Shown piece by piece: positions 24,331 to 36,395 of a stretch of DNA of 64,000 nucleotides. The position numbers and the translations under genes were made by a program. Under the pieces are notes generated by a model. The model ran no database searches, was not told where the DNA came from, and saw nothing but the letters and a program-made list of their open reading frames with translations. This stretch comes from Rhinopithecus roxellana (Eukaryota; Chordata; Mammalia; Primates; Cercopithecidae): contig NC_044554.1 of NCBI RefSeq assembly GCF_007565055.1, positions 56,825,676 to 56,889,675 of the forward strand. The letters are read 5' to 3'. How positions within the stretch are numbered: the first letter of the stretch is position 1; every line of letters starts with the position of its first letter.

Positions 24331-26060
24331 TCAGAATCATTTTTGCCTTGAAGTCCTCTCTGTTTCATTTTGCTATATTGAAACAGTCTAAAATAGTTAA
24401 ATGAGTACTCAGTTTATCTGTGTTTGAAGCAATCATTAAAAGTTCTATCTGCACTTACAACTGGAAGTTTTAAAATATCCTGTGGACAGTCATTGTTTTT
24501 AATTTAATTTTTGTTTTCAACTATTCTAGACCTAGAAACTGGAGGACAGGATCCCTGGTTGGTGGAGGAGGCTGAGACAGAGTAGGAATGTGGACAGTAC
24601 TGCCCAGAGACTGCCACTAGTTGGGCTCTTGGTGATCCACACACTCAGGATGCTCACCAACTTGGGAGAGACTGAGATGCCCACTTCTATTGACCTTAGA
24701 AAGCTAAGATTGACCTCTCAGTGAGTTGACAGGATCCCATCAAGATAGTTGATGCAAGTAGTCAATTACTACAGTCATTTTTATGGCAAAGATAAAGACA
24801 GGATATATTTCCCAGGCTGTTTAAAAACTAAAATCAACAAAGGTGTGCTAACCTTTGACCAATATCCACATATACAAAGTAGTCTTGAGGTACATTAATT
24901 ATGATCTTATCAATCTGGGGAATTGTTAAATAAGATTACAAAGTTTTTGACAAGCATTCTCACCTAGCAGTTTTTGCAGTAATCATCCTATTCATTTGAT
25001 GCTAAAGAAATGGCCGGACAAAGGTACTTGGTACCACATCCTAAGGATTATTTGCCAGCTGCTGGGTTCTGTGTGCAAAGGCTTATAATCAAGAAATTAA
25101 ATTCCTTTGACAAAAGAGAAGACATAAAAATACTCCTAGAGTAAATACCCACTCTGAGAGCTCATATCTAAATCCTGCAAGGCTGGCTGAGTTCTAATTT
25201 TATTCTCTTCTACTACCTTTAAAGTGGGGCAGGGGGCATTTATTATTTCAGTTTATGTGCAAACTGTAATTCCAATATGAAATCAAGTAAAGCTATTTAA
25301 AAATCAAAGTTAATGTTAACAAGATGATCTATTTCATCCCGCCTAATAGAAGCTAATGAATCATTGTGAATTTATTGTGGTAGAAAGACAGTGGATGCTG
25401 GCAATTATACTGATGAGCAGAAATCCTCACAAGTGGGCACTTTAACGCAATTATTTTCCATTTGGTTCTAAAAAAGCCTCTGAGTACAACTAAGCTTTGA
25501 TTACCTGGCATCTGAAAATATACACTCTCAGAGGGGTATTTGCAATGATTATTTTAGTGGAAAGAAAGTAAATAGCCACTGTTTGTGAAAGCTCAGTTGT
25601 GAGCCTCTTTAAAGTTTAAAATATGAATTGTGCAAAAGATGAAGCTCTGGCTTAATGGACTAGCATATTGTTACATTATGTTCCCAACTGGAATCAATAA
25701 CTTACTGGGTACCTGAGTATTAGAGAGCTGATTGAAATACATTTTCTCAAGAACACACCTCTTCAAACTCGAAAGCCAATGTCATTTTTGCTAGCAGGCT
25801 ATCCAGTCCCAAGCTGCCTTATCCCTCTACTTTTTCTTATTATTCCCATACTTTTTTTTTTCCTCTTGGCCCCAGGTTTATGAAGGGGTATATCAAAGAA
25901 TGACAGCTGGTACAGAGCTTACCTTGTATAAACATTGGCTGCTTCAAGAGAGGCAAGTCAAAGGCCATCCAATTAATTTATTTTTCAAGTACAGAAACAT
26001 TGGGGGTTCTTACAAAGGGGATTATCCCATTTCTGTCTAATTTAAGTATATTGTTGCACA
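24331..26060. other. Repeat-poor AT-rich sequence
   Basis: No gene or clear repeat. A polypyrimidine tract with CAG near 25859-25876 resembles a splice acceptor but no convincing exon follows. Confidence 0.4.
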
Positions 26061-26190
26061 TTGATGGGTGCTGACGAGTTGATGGGTGCAGCACACCAAC
26101 ATGGCAAAAGTATACATATGTAACAAACCTGCACGTTATGCACATGTACCCTAAAACTTAAAGTATAATAATAATAAAAAAAAAAAAAAA
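26061..26190 (+). mobile_element. Very short L1 3' end, monkey lineage
   Basis: Only about 130 bp of L1 3' UTR: 'ttgatgggtgctgacgag' then 'ttgatgggtgcagcacacca', 'aacctgcacgttatgcacat', 'aaaacttaaagtataataat' and an A tail. The same doubled 'ttgatgggtgc' block occurs in the L1 at 28.3 kb. A 6-bp CACATT on both sides may be part of the target duplication. Confidence 0.9.
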
Positions 26191-28340
26191 GGCCACATTC
26201 TTTTAAAAAGTGAGACATACGGACCAATGAGAGGTTAAAGGCTGCCAGAAAATAAGTGTACACATTGTAAACTCAGCTAATAACTCCAGGTCTGGAGATA
26301 ATGGGCACAAACCCAGATGGACAACATCAACTTGCTCCCTTATCTTCGGCATAATTTTTCCCTAAATGGGAGAAATATTTTTAAGGGCTATTAATGTAAT
26401 TCAGTGGCTGAAATGAAGACAAGTAAATGAGGGATGTCCTGCACTGTGGAACCAGAAGTTGGCAAAACAAAAATCATTTTTGTAACTTAGGTGGAGTTCC
26501 AACAAAACTGGGTGAGCTGTAATGTTCCCCTCACAAAAGGGGTCACTTGCTCAAGTTCCCACAACTAACAAACCGAGAATTTAAGCTAGCTGTTTAGTGT
26601 CTATCTGTGTTTTGTTCTCAACATGAAAATAACACAAATTCATTTTGGAGAAAGTACAAAGTAGAAAAAATATTCAAACTACTTAAATATCATATTCCAA
26701 CTCCTAGAGAAATTATTAAAATGTTTGCATAACTTCTTACATTTTCTACATATTGCTTTCCATACTTGATATCATTTTGTGTTCTGCTTTAACATTTTAT
26801 CATAAGCAGTTGTCCATATATTTCACAACTCAATATGAATATCATATTTCATGCCCACAATTATATCAAATATACGATTTCTTACTTTACCTAGGCAGTT
26901 CTTCATGGCTGAGTACTTAGAAAGTCTCGATTTTTTTTCACTAGTCTGAATTACCTTACAAAAACACTACAAATCGAATTTCTGGCCCTAAATATATGAG
27001 CATCTTCAAAACTCTTTACTCATCTTCCCGAATTACTTTCTCGAAAGGTTAAAACGTTGCACTTTTCCGCTGTCTCTGGAGCACCCACTTCATGACACTT
27101 GCCAACATTGTGTATTCCCTTTTAAAACAGCTTTTTATATTTAATTAATATAATTAAAATCTTATTTTTGTTTGCAAGCTTTGATCATGTAATAAGCCAA
27201 ATACATTTCCAATGGTTATGATTTATTTGTATTATCTCTTTGGTGAAGTAAGCATGCATGATCTTTGTCCAGTTATTTATTGGAGTCTCAAGGTTTTTCT
27301 CTTTGAGTTTTAAGACCATGTCTGTTATGTTTGGTGCAGGAACTCTGGCATTGCGTGTGACAAAATAAAAATTAATTTAATTACTTCTCTATAAATTAAT
27401 ATTAAGCATTTTAATATTTGTTGTAATTATTTTTATTTGCCATCTTTTAGATTAATGCACATAGTTTAACCCCTTGAAATTTGTTGAATCTCTGTCCTTT
27501 CTTTAGCAAATTCTTCCATTTGGTTGAAGTATAGAAGGTCTTACCTAACATATAACTCAGATAAACAAACACTTAAAGCTTCCTTCTAGGCATTTCATGG
27601 CTTAATATTTATAAGTTCATAATGATCTGGAATTTATTTTAAAATGGGATACAGTTATAGGCAACATGTTTATTTAAAAATGACCTAAACCCACTTATTA
27701 AATAACCTTTCTCTTCCCCAAAGATTTTTTAGTAATTCACTTTCATATATTTAGTTTATATATGTATTAAAATGCCCTTTTGGTATTTTTCTGTTTCTTT
27801 GAGCTTTCTGAAGATGCCTGTGTTTGTATCATATTGAATAATATAACTTTATACTATTTTAATATCTTGCAGCAATAATTTACCTCCTTGACTTTTTTAT
27901 ATTGAATCATGATATATTTTTGTCTATATATTTTCCACATAATTCCATTTATATTCTCATCTATGTATTTTATATATAATTTTCAAAATACATTTTAAAA
28001 ATAAAGATTTTAAATTTGATTAGAGGAATGTATACACACATTTTTAAAAAAAAAAAAAAAAAAAAAGGATGAGAACATGGGAAACGGGAGGAACCCTAAT
28101 GAAATGCAGTCCTCTCTCAATTCACTTTCTCACTCCTATTCTCTGTTCAAAACTCTAAATAATATGCTTATGCTAAATATATTTTAAAATGTATCCATTT
28201 CAAACATTATCTACTTCAACTAAACAAGACAGGATTCAACTACACAGCACTAAAAATCCCTCCTTGATTCCTTCTACTAGAGTTAAATCACTATTACAAT
28301 ATCTATCTCTGTTACCTTTGTAACTTTATTTTTTTTTTTC
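26191..28340. other. Very AT-rich sequence
   Basis: No gene. The block 26.6-28.0 kb is strongly AT-rich and vaguely LINE-like in the region 26700-27000, but I cannot name it. A 21-nt A-run lies at 28046-28066. Confidence 0.4.
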
Positions 28341-29162
28341 ATTTTTTTATTATACTTTAAGTTCTAGGGTACATGTGCATAACGTGCAGGTTTGTTACAT
28401 ATGTATATTTGTGCCATGTTGGTGTGCTGCACCCATCAACTCGTCAGCACCCATCAATTCATCATTTATATCATGTATAACTCCCCAATGCAATCCCTCC
28501 CCCCCCCCCTCCCCCCTCCCCATGATAGGCCCCAGTGTGTGATGTTCCCCTTCCCGAGTCCAAGTGATCTCATTGTTCAGTTCCCACCTGTGAGTGAGAA
28601 CATGTGGTGTTTGGTTTTCTCTTCTTGTGATAGTTTGCTAAGAATGATGGTTTCCAGCTGCATCCATGTCCCTACAAAGGACGCAAACTCATCCTTTTTT
28701 ATGGCTGCATAGTATTCCATGGTGTATATGTGCCACATTTTCTTAATCCAGTCTGTCACAGATGGACATTTAGGTTGATTCCAAGTCTTTGCTATTGTGA
28801 ATAGTGCCGCAATAAACATACGTGTGCATGTGTCTTTGTAGTAGAATAATTTATAATCCCTTGGGTATATACCCAGTAGTGGGATGGCTGGGTCATATGG
28901 TACATCTAGTTCTAGATCCTTGAGGAATTGCCATACTGTTTTCCATAATGGTTGAACTAGTTTACAATCCCACCAACAGTGTAAAAGTGTTCCTATTTCT
29001 CCACATCCTCTCCAACACCTGTTGTTTCCTGATTTTTTAATGATTGCCATTCTAACTGGTGTGAGATGGTATCTCATTGTGGTTTTGATTTGCATTTCTC
29101 TGATGGCGAGTGATGATGAGCATTTTTTCATGTGTCTGTTGGCTGTATGAATGTCTTTAAAT
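28341..29162 (-). mobile_element. 5'-truncated young L1, monkey lineage
   Basis: In reverse complement this is the end of L1 ORF2 plus 3' UTR and tail. The 3' UTR contains the doubled block 'tgatgggtgctgacgagttg' shared with the copy at 26061, and a C-rich tract (28499-28520) that is the polypurine tract of the L1 3' UTR on the other strand. ORF2 is still open for 184 codons, indicating recent insertion. The 5' break lies near 29162, next to a 28-nt T-run. I found no clear target duplication. Confidence 0.93.
28577..29131 (-). pseudogene. L1 ORF2 C-terminal fragment
   Basis: A 184-codon open frame matching the C-terminal part of L1 ORF2p, the L1 endonuclease/reverse-transcriptase protein. 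The cysteine-rich motif C-x3-C-x7-H-x4-C is intact (Cys39, Cys43, His51, Cys56 of this frame). The endonuclease and reverse transcriptase domains are absent because the L1 is 5'-truncated, so this cannot support retrotransposition. It is the longest open frame in the window. Confidence 0.93.
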
Positions 29163-29177
29163 CACATATTTTAATTA

Positions 29178-29205
29178 TTTTTTTTTTTTTTTTTTTTTTT
29201 TTTTT
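29178..29205. repeat. 28-nt T-run next to an L1 5' end
   Basis: A pure T-run 15 bases beyond the 5' break of the L1. On the minus strand it is an A-run that ends a unique sequence (29206-29400) before the L1 starts. Confidence 0.95.
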
Positions 29206-29600
29206 GTTCAAACCTAGAGATTTTCTCTGGATTTCTAGCTTTACAGTACATAGTTCAGAGTTCCTATCTATTTTATCACCTCTCTTCCCTCTCTCTACCA
29301 CTTGATTTTTTTGACCTGAACACATATTATATTGCATAGTTTGACACCATTTATGTTCTTGTTCTGCAGTCACAGTTGTATAAACCTTCACTAACTTACA
29401 CTATGATTCCGGAAGACTCAGCAACTACAACCGTTCCAGTAGTTCTTCCCGTTCACCGAATAAAAAGACAAATGGAAAGTTTTACCTTAAAGCTTTAAGA
29501 CAATATAGTATCTCCTCTCTCACTAGAGAATGTGGCCCCAACAAGAGCTTCTTCTGTGTACCCTGTATTTACGAAGTCCTGGTGGACTGCTGACTCTTAC

Positions 29601-29716
29601 CTGTAAATTCTAAAGAGGAAGAAACGAGGTGCTGGGCACTTTGATAGAGGAGCAAATTTGAGTTGGCTGTGCTGGGATTGGTCAGCATTTTCAGTTTGTT
29701 GGGATGTGAGTACATC
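29601..29716 (-). other. Candidate internal exon (116 bp)
   Basis: On the minus strand a strong acceptor (about 27 pyrimidines, then ttttctgcag) is followed by a 116-bp segment ending in CAG before a near-perfect donor gtaaga. Two of three frames are open throughout; one begins D-V-L-T-S-Q-Q and the other, after one base, M-Y-S-H-P-N-K. The third frame stops early. Length 116 is not a multiple of three. I do not recognise the protein, and no second exon of the same gene was found in the window. It could be a coding exon, a non-coding RNA exon or a fortuitous match. Confidence 0.45.
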
Positions 29717-29722
29717 CTGCAG

Positions 29723-31539
29723 AAAAGAAGAGAAAAAAAGATAGAGAAGGAATCAGGTATTGTTTAATGAAAAGGGGTTAAGAAAGAATCAAGCAACTAA
29801 CAGAAATAGAGATGCATTTGTCATCTCTAGAGAGTTTCAACTGAGGGATCCCCAGTGATGGGAGTCTCTGAAGAACTCGTGTAAAAGTCTTCACAAGAAA
29901 AAAAAGTGAGCTTTCATCACCTTCTAGTTTAGAAAGCGTAGGAGCTAGATCACAACCACACCAGACAGAACTTTCCTGCCCCTTTCCTCTTCTCTCTCCC
30001 CTGTTCTGATCTTTGAGAATTAGAAAACAGTTATCAAGATAGGGGAGAAGAGAAAAAAGAGAAGCTTTAACATTAAAGCAAAATTGACATTTTGAATATT
30101 ATATGAGATTGGACCTTGAAATACTGAGTCCATGTCTTATGAGTTACAATGACAGAAAAACTCTATTCCATAAAAGTGATCACAAACTGCCACACTTTTC
30201 ATCCAGGAAGGGAAATAACTCTAAAGAGTCATTTCAATGGAAGGAGAAAGAGGGGAAAAGATTGCTTCATGATCACTTGCTATCAGCTGTGCTTGTTTGA
30301 AGCAATGTCTGTATAAGGTTAAAGACAGGAATGGGAGAGTAAAGGCCGTCTCAAGTCAATTTCAGCCAATTCAAGAAAACAACATTTCAGCCAATTTCAA
30401 CCAATTCGAGCCTGAGAACTCTATGTTTCTCATTTTGAAATTTATCATATCTTAGTATCTGCATTATTTCAAGAGTATATGTAGGACCCTATATAAGAAA
30501 TAAATGTAATTTTAAAAGGCTGTATGTAAATATATTTTAAGTAAATAATAATGTCTTCCTCTAGTTTCATTAAACTTACTTTAGCTTCATTTCTAATATT
30601 TTTCAGAAGACCAAGGATTCCAAGTTTCTATATCCTTTGAACAAATGTTGGTTCATATAAAAGCCATTACTGAAAATTTACCAGAGAAGCAAATAATATG
30701 GCAACTCATTGTGTTTTTATTTTGGCCCAAATATTTAGTTCTATATATTCTTTCACAATCTTTTATAATGGAATTCTATATATGGACTTTTAAAATCCAC
30801 ATATAATTATTCATGACCACTATTTCTCTCCATCAATAGTGTCTACAGGAAAGTATATTATATGGTGTGCCCCAGACTTGTTAAGTATTGCTAGTGAATA
30901 TATGACCATTTGTTGGCTGGAAACACAAGCAGTCACCTTGGCAGTTAAATGACAATCAAAAATACCATTTTCCTTTTACGTTTCTATAGTTAATAGACTC
31001 ATTATCCTCTGGCCTCTGATCATCTCTTTCTAGCCTACCCTTAACAGTTTGCTAATTACTTTCTGCTTCTCAAAAGGGATCTAAGACACCTTAAAATAAA
31101 ATTCAGGTATATAACAAAGTTCTGGAAAAAATAACATATCAAAGATATAAGAAGAGCAAAAGAAAGCAAAAATGCTAAGAATGAGGTTTGATATAATTAT
31201 TGTGATTGCCTATTCAATTTCACTCTACATTTCCTCAGAGGCAAGAAAATGAGTATGTTGAATATTTCAAGTTATTTGTTTGAAAAAAGCAAACCAATTT
31301 TAAGAGAGAAAAAGAAATAGATACAGAAAGCCAGAAAGAGAGCTAGAGAGAAAAATGGGCACATACACTCCCCCCTTGGTTATAAATTCAAAATAGATTT
31401 ATCAAATGACACTGTATACACAGAATGATGGACAGTTTGTCTTTGACCAAAATTATCTCCCAGATACAAACACAACCAAAGATACAACATTTAAATTTAA
31501 TTCTGTGAAGGTGATTGTTCAGAAGATAACTTAGTGTAA
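29723..31539. other. Unannotated sequence
   Basis: No confident feature. Near 30357-30409 the motif 'tttcagccaattcaa' recurs in imperfect short direct repeats. The 65-codon frame at 30103-30300 is not recognised. Confidence 0.4.
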
Positions 31540-31558
31540 AACAACTATGTAACTTTCT

Positions 31559-31858
31559 TTTTTTTTTTTTTTTTTGAGACGGAGTCTCGCTCTGTCGCCC
31601 AGGCTGGAGTGCAGTGGCCGGATCTCAGCTCACTGCAAGCTCCGCCTCCTGGGTTCACGCCATTCTCCTGCCTCAGCCTCCTGAGTAGCTGGGACTACAG
31701 GCGCCCGCCAGGTCGCCCGGCTAGATTTTTGTATTTTTAGTAGAGACGGGGTTTCACCATGTTAGCCAGGATGGTCTTGATCTCCTGACCTCGTGATCCA
31801 CCCGTCTCGGCCTCCCAAAGTGCTGGGATTACAGGCTTGAGCCACCGCGCCCGGCCGC
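31559..31858 (-). mobile_element. Young AluY of Old World monkey type
   Basis: Full-length Alu in reverse complement with a long target duplication AACAACTATGTAACTTTCT at 31540-31558 and 31859-31877, perfect over 19 bases. In Alu orientation it reads 'ggctcaagcctgtaatccc' and 'gagatccggccactgcac', variants I associate with cercopithecid AluY lineages. Few other changes from consensus, so the insertion is recent. Confidence 0.93.
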
Positions 31859-31877
31859 AACAACTATGTAACTTTCT

Positions 31878-33903
31878 AGTGCGCTTTCCAACTCAAGGTA
31901 GAGGTGATTACCTGGAGAACTGAGTGGATACCATGTTTCACAGACTGTTTTACCTACAGGGCACTGCTCTCAGTAGGGTTTTAAGCAGAAGTCGGTTAGC
32001 ACACAGTTTGAAATCAAGTGCTTCAGCAAGAGTCTAGGGGAGCAGCATTACTTGTTTCAGTGGAGCCATATGTTCAATACCACATTGGAAAGTGGCGATG
32101 CTAATGCAGACAGTCTAAAGACCATTTCAATTCATCGTATTCATAAATTGAAGGCCTGCAATCTCCTATGTGTCTCCAAAAATATATTGATTTCCTTCTA
32201 AGCTTTAAGTCAATAAAGGTGCATTAGTCTGACAACAAGGACATATGTTTCCAACACTGCCCTGTGAAAAAGCTCATAACTTCAAGTCCCCATGATAAAA
32301 AGCCTTTTTTTTCCAGAAGCAAGTTCATTTCTATTCAAACTTTAGAAGCATAAACATAAATTAGAAATATTTTGGGGGCGTGTTGTACTTTCTCTAAGTT
32401 TAAAAAAGGAATAAAAGCTCTTTGCTATTTCACTACTTCAAAGCTTTTAAGTCAAACCCCCAATGCAACCTGCTTTATTAAAAAAAGAAAAAAGTTCATT
32501 TGTTTTAAAGCATTGTGGTCATGCTAATGTATTTTCAAAATCAATTAAACCTTATCTAAACATCTCAAGAGGGAGGAAGCTTTACTCTATTTTCATCTAA
32601 ACCACAGACACAAAGCCCTTAGTAAATGCATTTTCATGCTGTGCTGGGAATATGTTACATCCAAGTAAACTGCTTAAATGTCATCCAGCAAAGTGAAAAT
32701 CCAGCTTATAGTCTGGAGGAATGAATGTTTGAAAGTCTAATACATTCAGATTAATGGTGGGCTGTAGTTATATACAATGATGTTATTATGCCAAGAAAGG
32801 ATACTAGCCAGACAAACTTACAGAATAACTTGGAAACCTTAACTGTAAAGTTTCTTGGCTAGAGATGAAACATGTGACCTGTTAGGACTCTCTTTACTTA
32901 AAAAAGAATTAATCAAAGTCCAGGAAAGTATTTTATGTTATACTCTGAAAAGAGGTCATAATCATGCTTAGACAGCTGAATAAGAAGCAGATAAAACCAA
33001 ATTGTGTGCAAACTTTATCTGATACACACCCAGCTGTCCAAATAGTCTCAGTAGGGACAGGAAAGTAAAAACACAAGCTCACCCAGTAGGTCATCCTAAC
33101 ATAGTGATGACAATTGGCTTAATTAAATCTTTTAAGCATTTTATTCTACTAAAGTCAAAATCTCCCCATTAGCAAAAAGTCATCTCCTCACAGCACATTT
33201 ACTTTCTGACCATCTTCGACCTGACTCAAATATCTGAGTCATCTTTTGCAAGTCCCTCTCTCATCAAATGAATTCCCAAGCAACAGCAGCATCCCTATTG
33301 TATATAGTGCGCTGTAATATAAAATAAGGAAGAAAAAAAATAGTTGCAAGACAGATTTATGCACCAAATAACAATCTGGGTGAACAATTGAAAACATCAG
33401 GAATGCCAGTATAAGCATGTGGAAAAAAATAATGACTAAAATAAAATATACAAAAAAAAGTTGTTATAATGTAGAATTATAGATAATTTTCTTTATTTCC
33501 CAAAAAAATGAAAACTTATTCATTTTGTATAAAAGAGGATATTTTAAAGATTGTCATACAATATAGTTGGAAGAATAAAAACAAAAATACACAAAATGAG
33601 AAAAGAAACACAAAATAGCATATCAACACGTGAGAATGAATGTAATCTAAAGTCCATGCAACACTATTAAGTAAGAAATCACCAAGGGCTATAGTTTGTT
33701 CACAGTGGCTTACTGAAGGAAGTGATTTTCTGGGCTATGGAAAACAAAGTTGTCCTGCAAAAGATCATGATAAATTGATGAGGATACCAGAAAAGCTGGA
33801 GCAGATGTAATATGAGTCTGTAAGAATGCTGAGACTGCAAGAAAGAAGACAATTTCCTATATATTGCAAAAGGATATACCAAAAAAATGCATTTTTTTCA
33901 AAA
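31878..33903. other. Repeat-poor AT-rich sequence
   Basis: About 2 kb without recognisable interspersed repeats or genes. Confidence 0.45.
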
Positions 33904-34100
33904 GCATTGTGAAGTAGCAGGAAAAGCTCTGTGCTAGAAACTAAATGACCTGGATTTTGTGCTAGTCCTGTCACTATTGTGACTTTGAGTGTTTCACATA
34001 AATTCTCAGAGTCTTAATTTTCTCATCTGAAAAACGACAATAATTACACATAGCCTCCCACCTTCCTTTGTTATTGTAAAGGTCAAACAATATGATTTTT
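33904..34100 (+). mobile_element. MIR SINE
   Basis: Plus-strand MIR landmarks in order: 'agcattgtgaagtagcagg', 'aatgacctggattttgtgct', 'cctgtcactattgtgacttt', 'agagtcttaattttctcatc' and 'attgtaaaggtcaaacaata'. Diverged but co-linear with the family. Confidence 0.72.
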
Positions 34101-34756
34101 CTGAATATGAAAATGTAAACTGCTACTTGTGTGAAAAGGATTTATATGAGGAACATGTTAATTGCAACCATCAAAATGTCCACATGACCCAGTCCTCAGT
34201 TTTAGATGCTTCGTACACTCTCCTGATTTAACCTCATTCATACTTATGGCTTCAACCAGCACCTAAATCCTGATGGTTTTCAAATCAATATTTCTAACTC
34301 AGGTCTAACTACTTACTAGATATTTCCATAAAATGATCAAAATGTACTTACAATCAACATGTCCAAAAATGAACTTACTCTCCTCTCTCTGTAATCTGCT
34401 CCATACCTTGTATAATCTATCTAAGTGAAATGCAAGGTCAGCATGACTCCAGTCCTGTGTCAAGTCCCACAGCAGCAGAGCCTGAGATGAATATTCATGT
34501 GCAGTGACAGAGCAAGAAAGTGCTCCCAGGAGAAATCTCTGATGGAGGAAGGGAAAGGGAAATGGGAAAACGAAGAAGCTGAGCGACAGTGTGATCTCAG
34601 CAAAATTCCAGCCTCAGCTTTATCACACAGAGGAACTCTGGAATGTACATTACCTCCCTTGGCTCATGCCACCCCAGAAAGAGGACCCTGGGCTTTCATA
34701 CTCCTGTGCATACCATTCCTGGCAAAAACCACCTCAGGGTGGAGGGTAGGGGGAAC
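34101..34756. other. Unannotated sequence
   Basis: No recognisable gene. A 133-codon frame starts at 34497 and runs into the LTR that begins at 34757; its second half is therefore LTR sequence and the frame is not considered a gene. Confidence 0.4.
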
Positions 34757-35118
34757 TGATATTGTTTGGCTGTGTTCCCACCCAAATCTCACCTTGAATT
34801 GTAGCTCCCATAATCCCCATGTGTTGTGGGAGGGACCCTGTGGGAAATATTTGAATCATGGGGGCAGTTACCCCCATAGTTCTCATGGTAGTGAATAAGT
34901 CTCACGAGATCTGATGGTTTTATAAGGGGTTTCTCTTTTTGCTTGGCTCTAATTCTTTCTCATCCACTGCCATGTAAGATGTGACTTTCACCTTCTGCCA
35001 TGATTGTGAGGCCTCCCCAGCCATGTGGAACTGTAAGTTCATTAAACCTCTTTTTTAAAAAACAAATTACCTAGTCTTAGGTATGTCTTTATCAGCAGCA
35101 CGAGAACAGAATAATATA
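34757..35118 (+). mobile_element. THE1-type solo LTR (ERVL-MaLR)
   Basis: Begins TGATATTGTTTGGCTGTG and ends with an altered terminal TAATATA. Landmarks include 'gtgttgtgggagggaccctg', 'agtctcacgagatctgatgg' and 'agccatgtggaactgtaag'. Flanks GGAAC (34752-34756) and GGAGC (35119-35123) are a 5-bp target duplication with one change. Same orientation as the LTR at 10.7 kb. Confidence 0.92.
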
Positions 35119-35255
35119 GGAGCGCAAACTTCCAGGTACTTTCCAGGTCACTTTCCTCTGACCACATGAGGAAAGTGGTTCCAGGAGCTGTCAAGCATCT
35201 TCCAATGAGGCAAAAGAACACGGAAGAAGCTAGAGAGGCCCCTGCCCCCACCCCA

Positions 35256-35257
<2 letters not shown>

Positions 35258-35321
<64 letters not shown>
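35258..35321 (+). repeat. (CA)n microsatellite, interrupted
   Basis: About 64 bp of CA units with one 'caaca' interruption near the middle. The frames reading Thr-His or Val-Cys across it are artefacts. Confidence 0.98.
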
Positions 35322-35323
<2 letters not shown>

Positions 35324-35784
35324 TCTGGGGAGATCAGAGTATACTAGCCCCTGAATATCCAACCCAGATACCTATGAGGCATCCTGGAGTCATAGCTCTC
35401 ATTCATCCCATGCATTGTACCATACTGGTCACAAAGCCCTATAGAGTCTGTTGCTAAGTCCTATATAGATGCAGGATCTCTCTCAACTTGACTCTGAACA
35501 GTCCTTTGCTACACTTTGAACCCCTCATTGCTTCTAACTTGAACTTCTGGAAAAGCTTGCTACCTTATCACTAAGCCTCCTCTCAAAGCCTCCAAAAGAC
35601 AGACAAACTAATATTTCACAATCAATCATTAAATACATTTAATTTGTCACTTCCTTATCTAAAATATTTAAGTATCTCCCCATAATTTTAAAGATGAAAC
35701 CAAAACTCCTTAGCTTTGTACAGCCAGCCACTCATGTTTTAGCCTCTAACCATCTCTGCCAGCTTAACCATTCTCAAACTGGTC

Positions 35785-36130
35785 TCCAGATTACTTACAC
35801 TCTAAAAGTTTACTAAGAACTCCAAAGAGCCTTGGGTTATGTGGTTTTAGCATAACTTTTAATACTGAGTATATTAAAACTTAAAACAGAATAATATTGA
35901 AATATACCTACTAATTAATGTTATATTACATATTAATATAAATAATATATTTTATGAAACATCTATATTTTCCAAGACAAAACAATAATGAGAAGAATGA
36001 CATCATTTTACATTTTTTTGCTAATTTCTTTAAGGACTGCCTTAATAGAAAGCAAACAGTGTTAACATAGATTCATTTCCTTTCAAGAATCATACTGAAC
36101 ATATTGTCTTAGAATAAGGATTTTTTCTTA
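35785..36130. mobile_element. Ancient medium-reiteration repeat, probably a DNA transposon fragment
   Basis: 'ccaaagagccttgggttatg', the AT-rich middle, 'atctatattttccaagacaa' and 'tgacatcattttacattttt' follow the order of a known mammalian medium-reiteration repeat that I cannot name with certainty. No ends or target duplications were found. Confidence 0.3.
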
Positions 36131-36395
36131 AAACTACAGTGAACATCATTGCTTGCAAATAAGTGTATATATTTGTGTGTGTATGTGTGTGTGTATATAA
36201 TCTACCATAATGCCTACAGAGTATTCCTTTGTATAAACCTACAATGGTTTATTTAATAATGTTTTTGGACTTCTCAGCTTTTTCTAATGTTATACTATTA
36301 AAAACAAGTACACAAATAGAAAATAATTTACACATGCATTTTCCCACTTCTATCCATTTCTGTGATTAAGATGAATTTTTAAGAATCTCATTTCT

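Noticed and set aside
25856..25930. Splice acceptor-like tract before 'gtttatgaagg'
   Set aside because: No convincing donor or conserved open frame follows.
28577..29131. 184-codon frame as a functional gene
   Set aside because: It is the C-terminal piece of L1 ORF2 in a 5'-truncated copy; endonuclease and reverse transcriptase domains are absent.
34497..34898. 133-codon frame as a gene
   Set aside because: Its second half is THE1-type LTR sequence and it shows no domain.
10735..35118. The two THE1 LTRs at 10.7 and 34.8 kb as ends of one provirus
   Set aside because: Each has its own different 5-bp target duplication (CTATC/CTGTC and GGAAC/GGAGC), they are 24 kb apart, and no retroviral internal sequence lies between.
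35042..35362. Val-Cys and Thr-His repeat frames
   Set aside because: Translations of the CA microsatellite.
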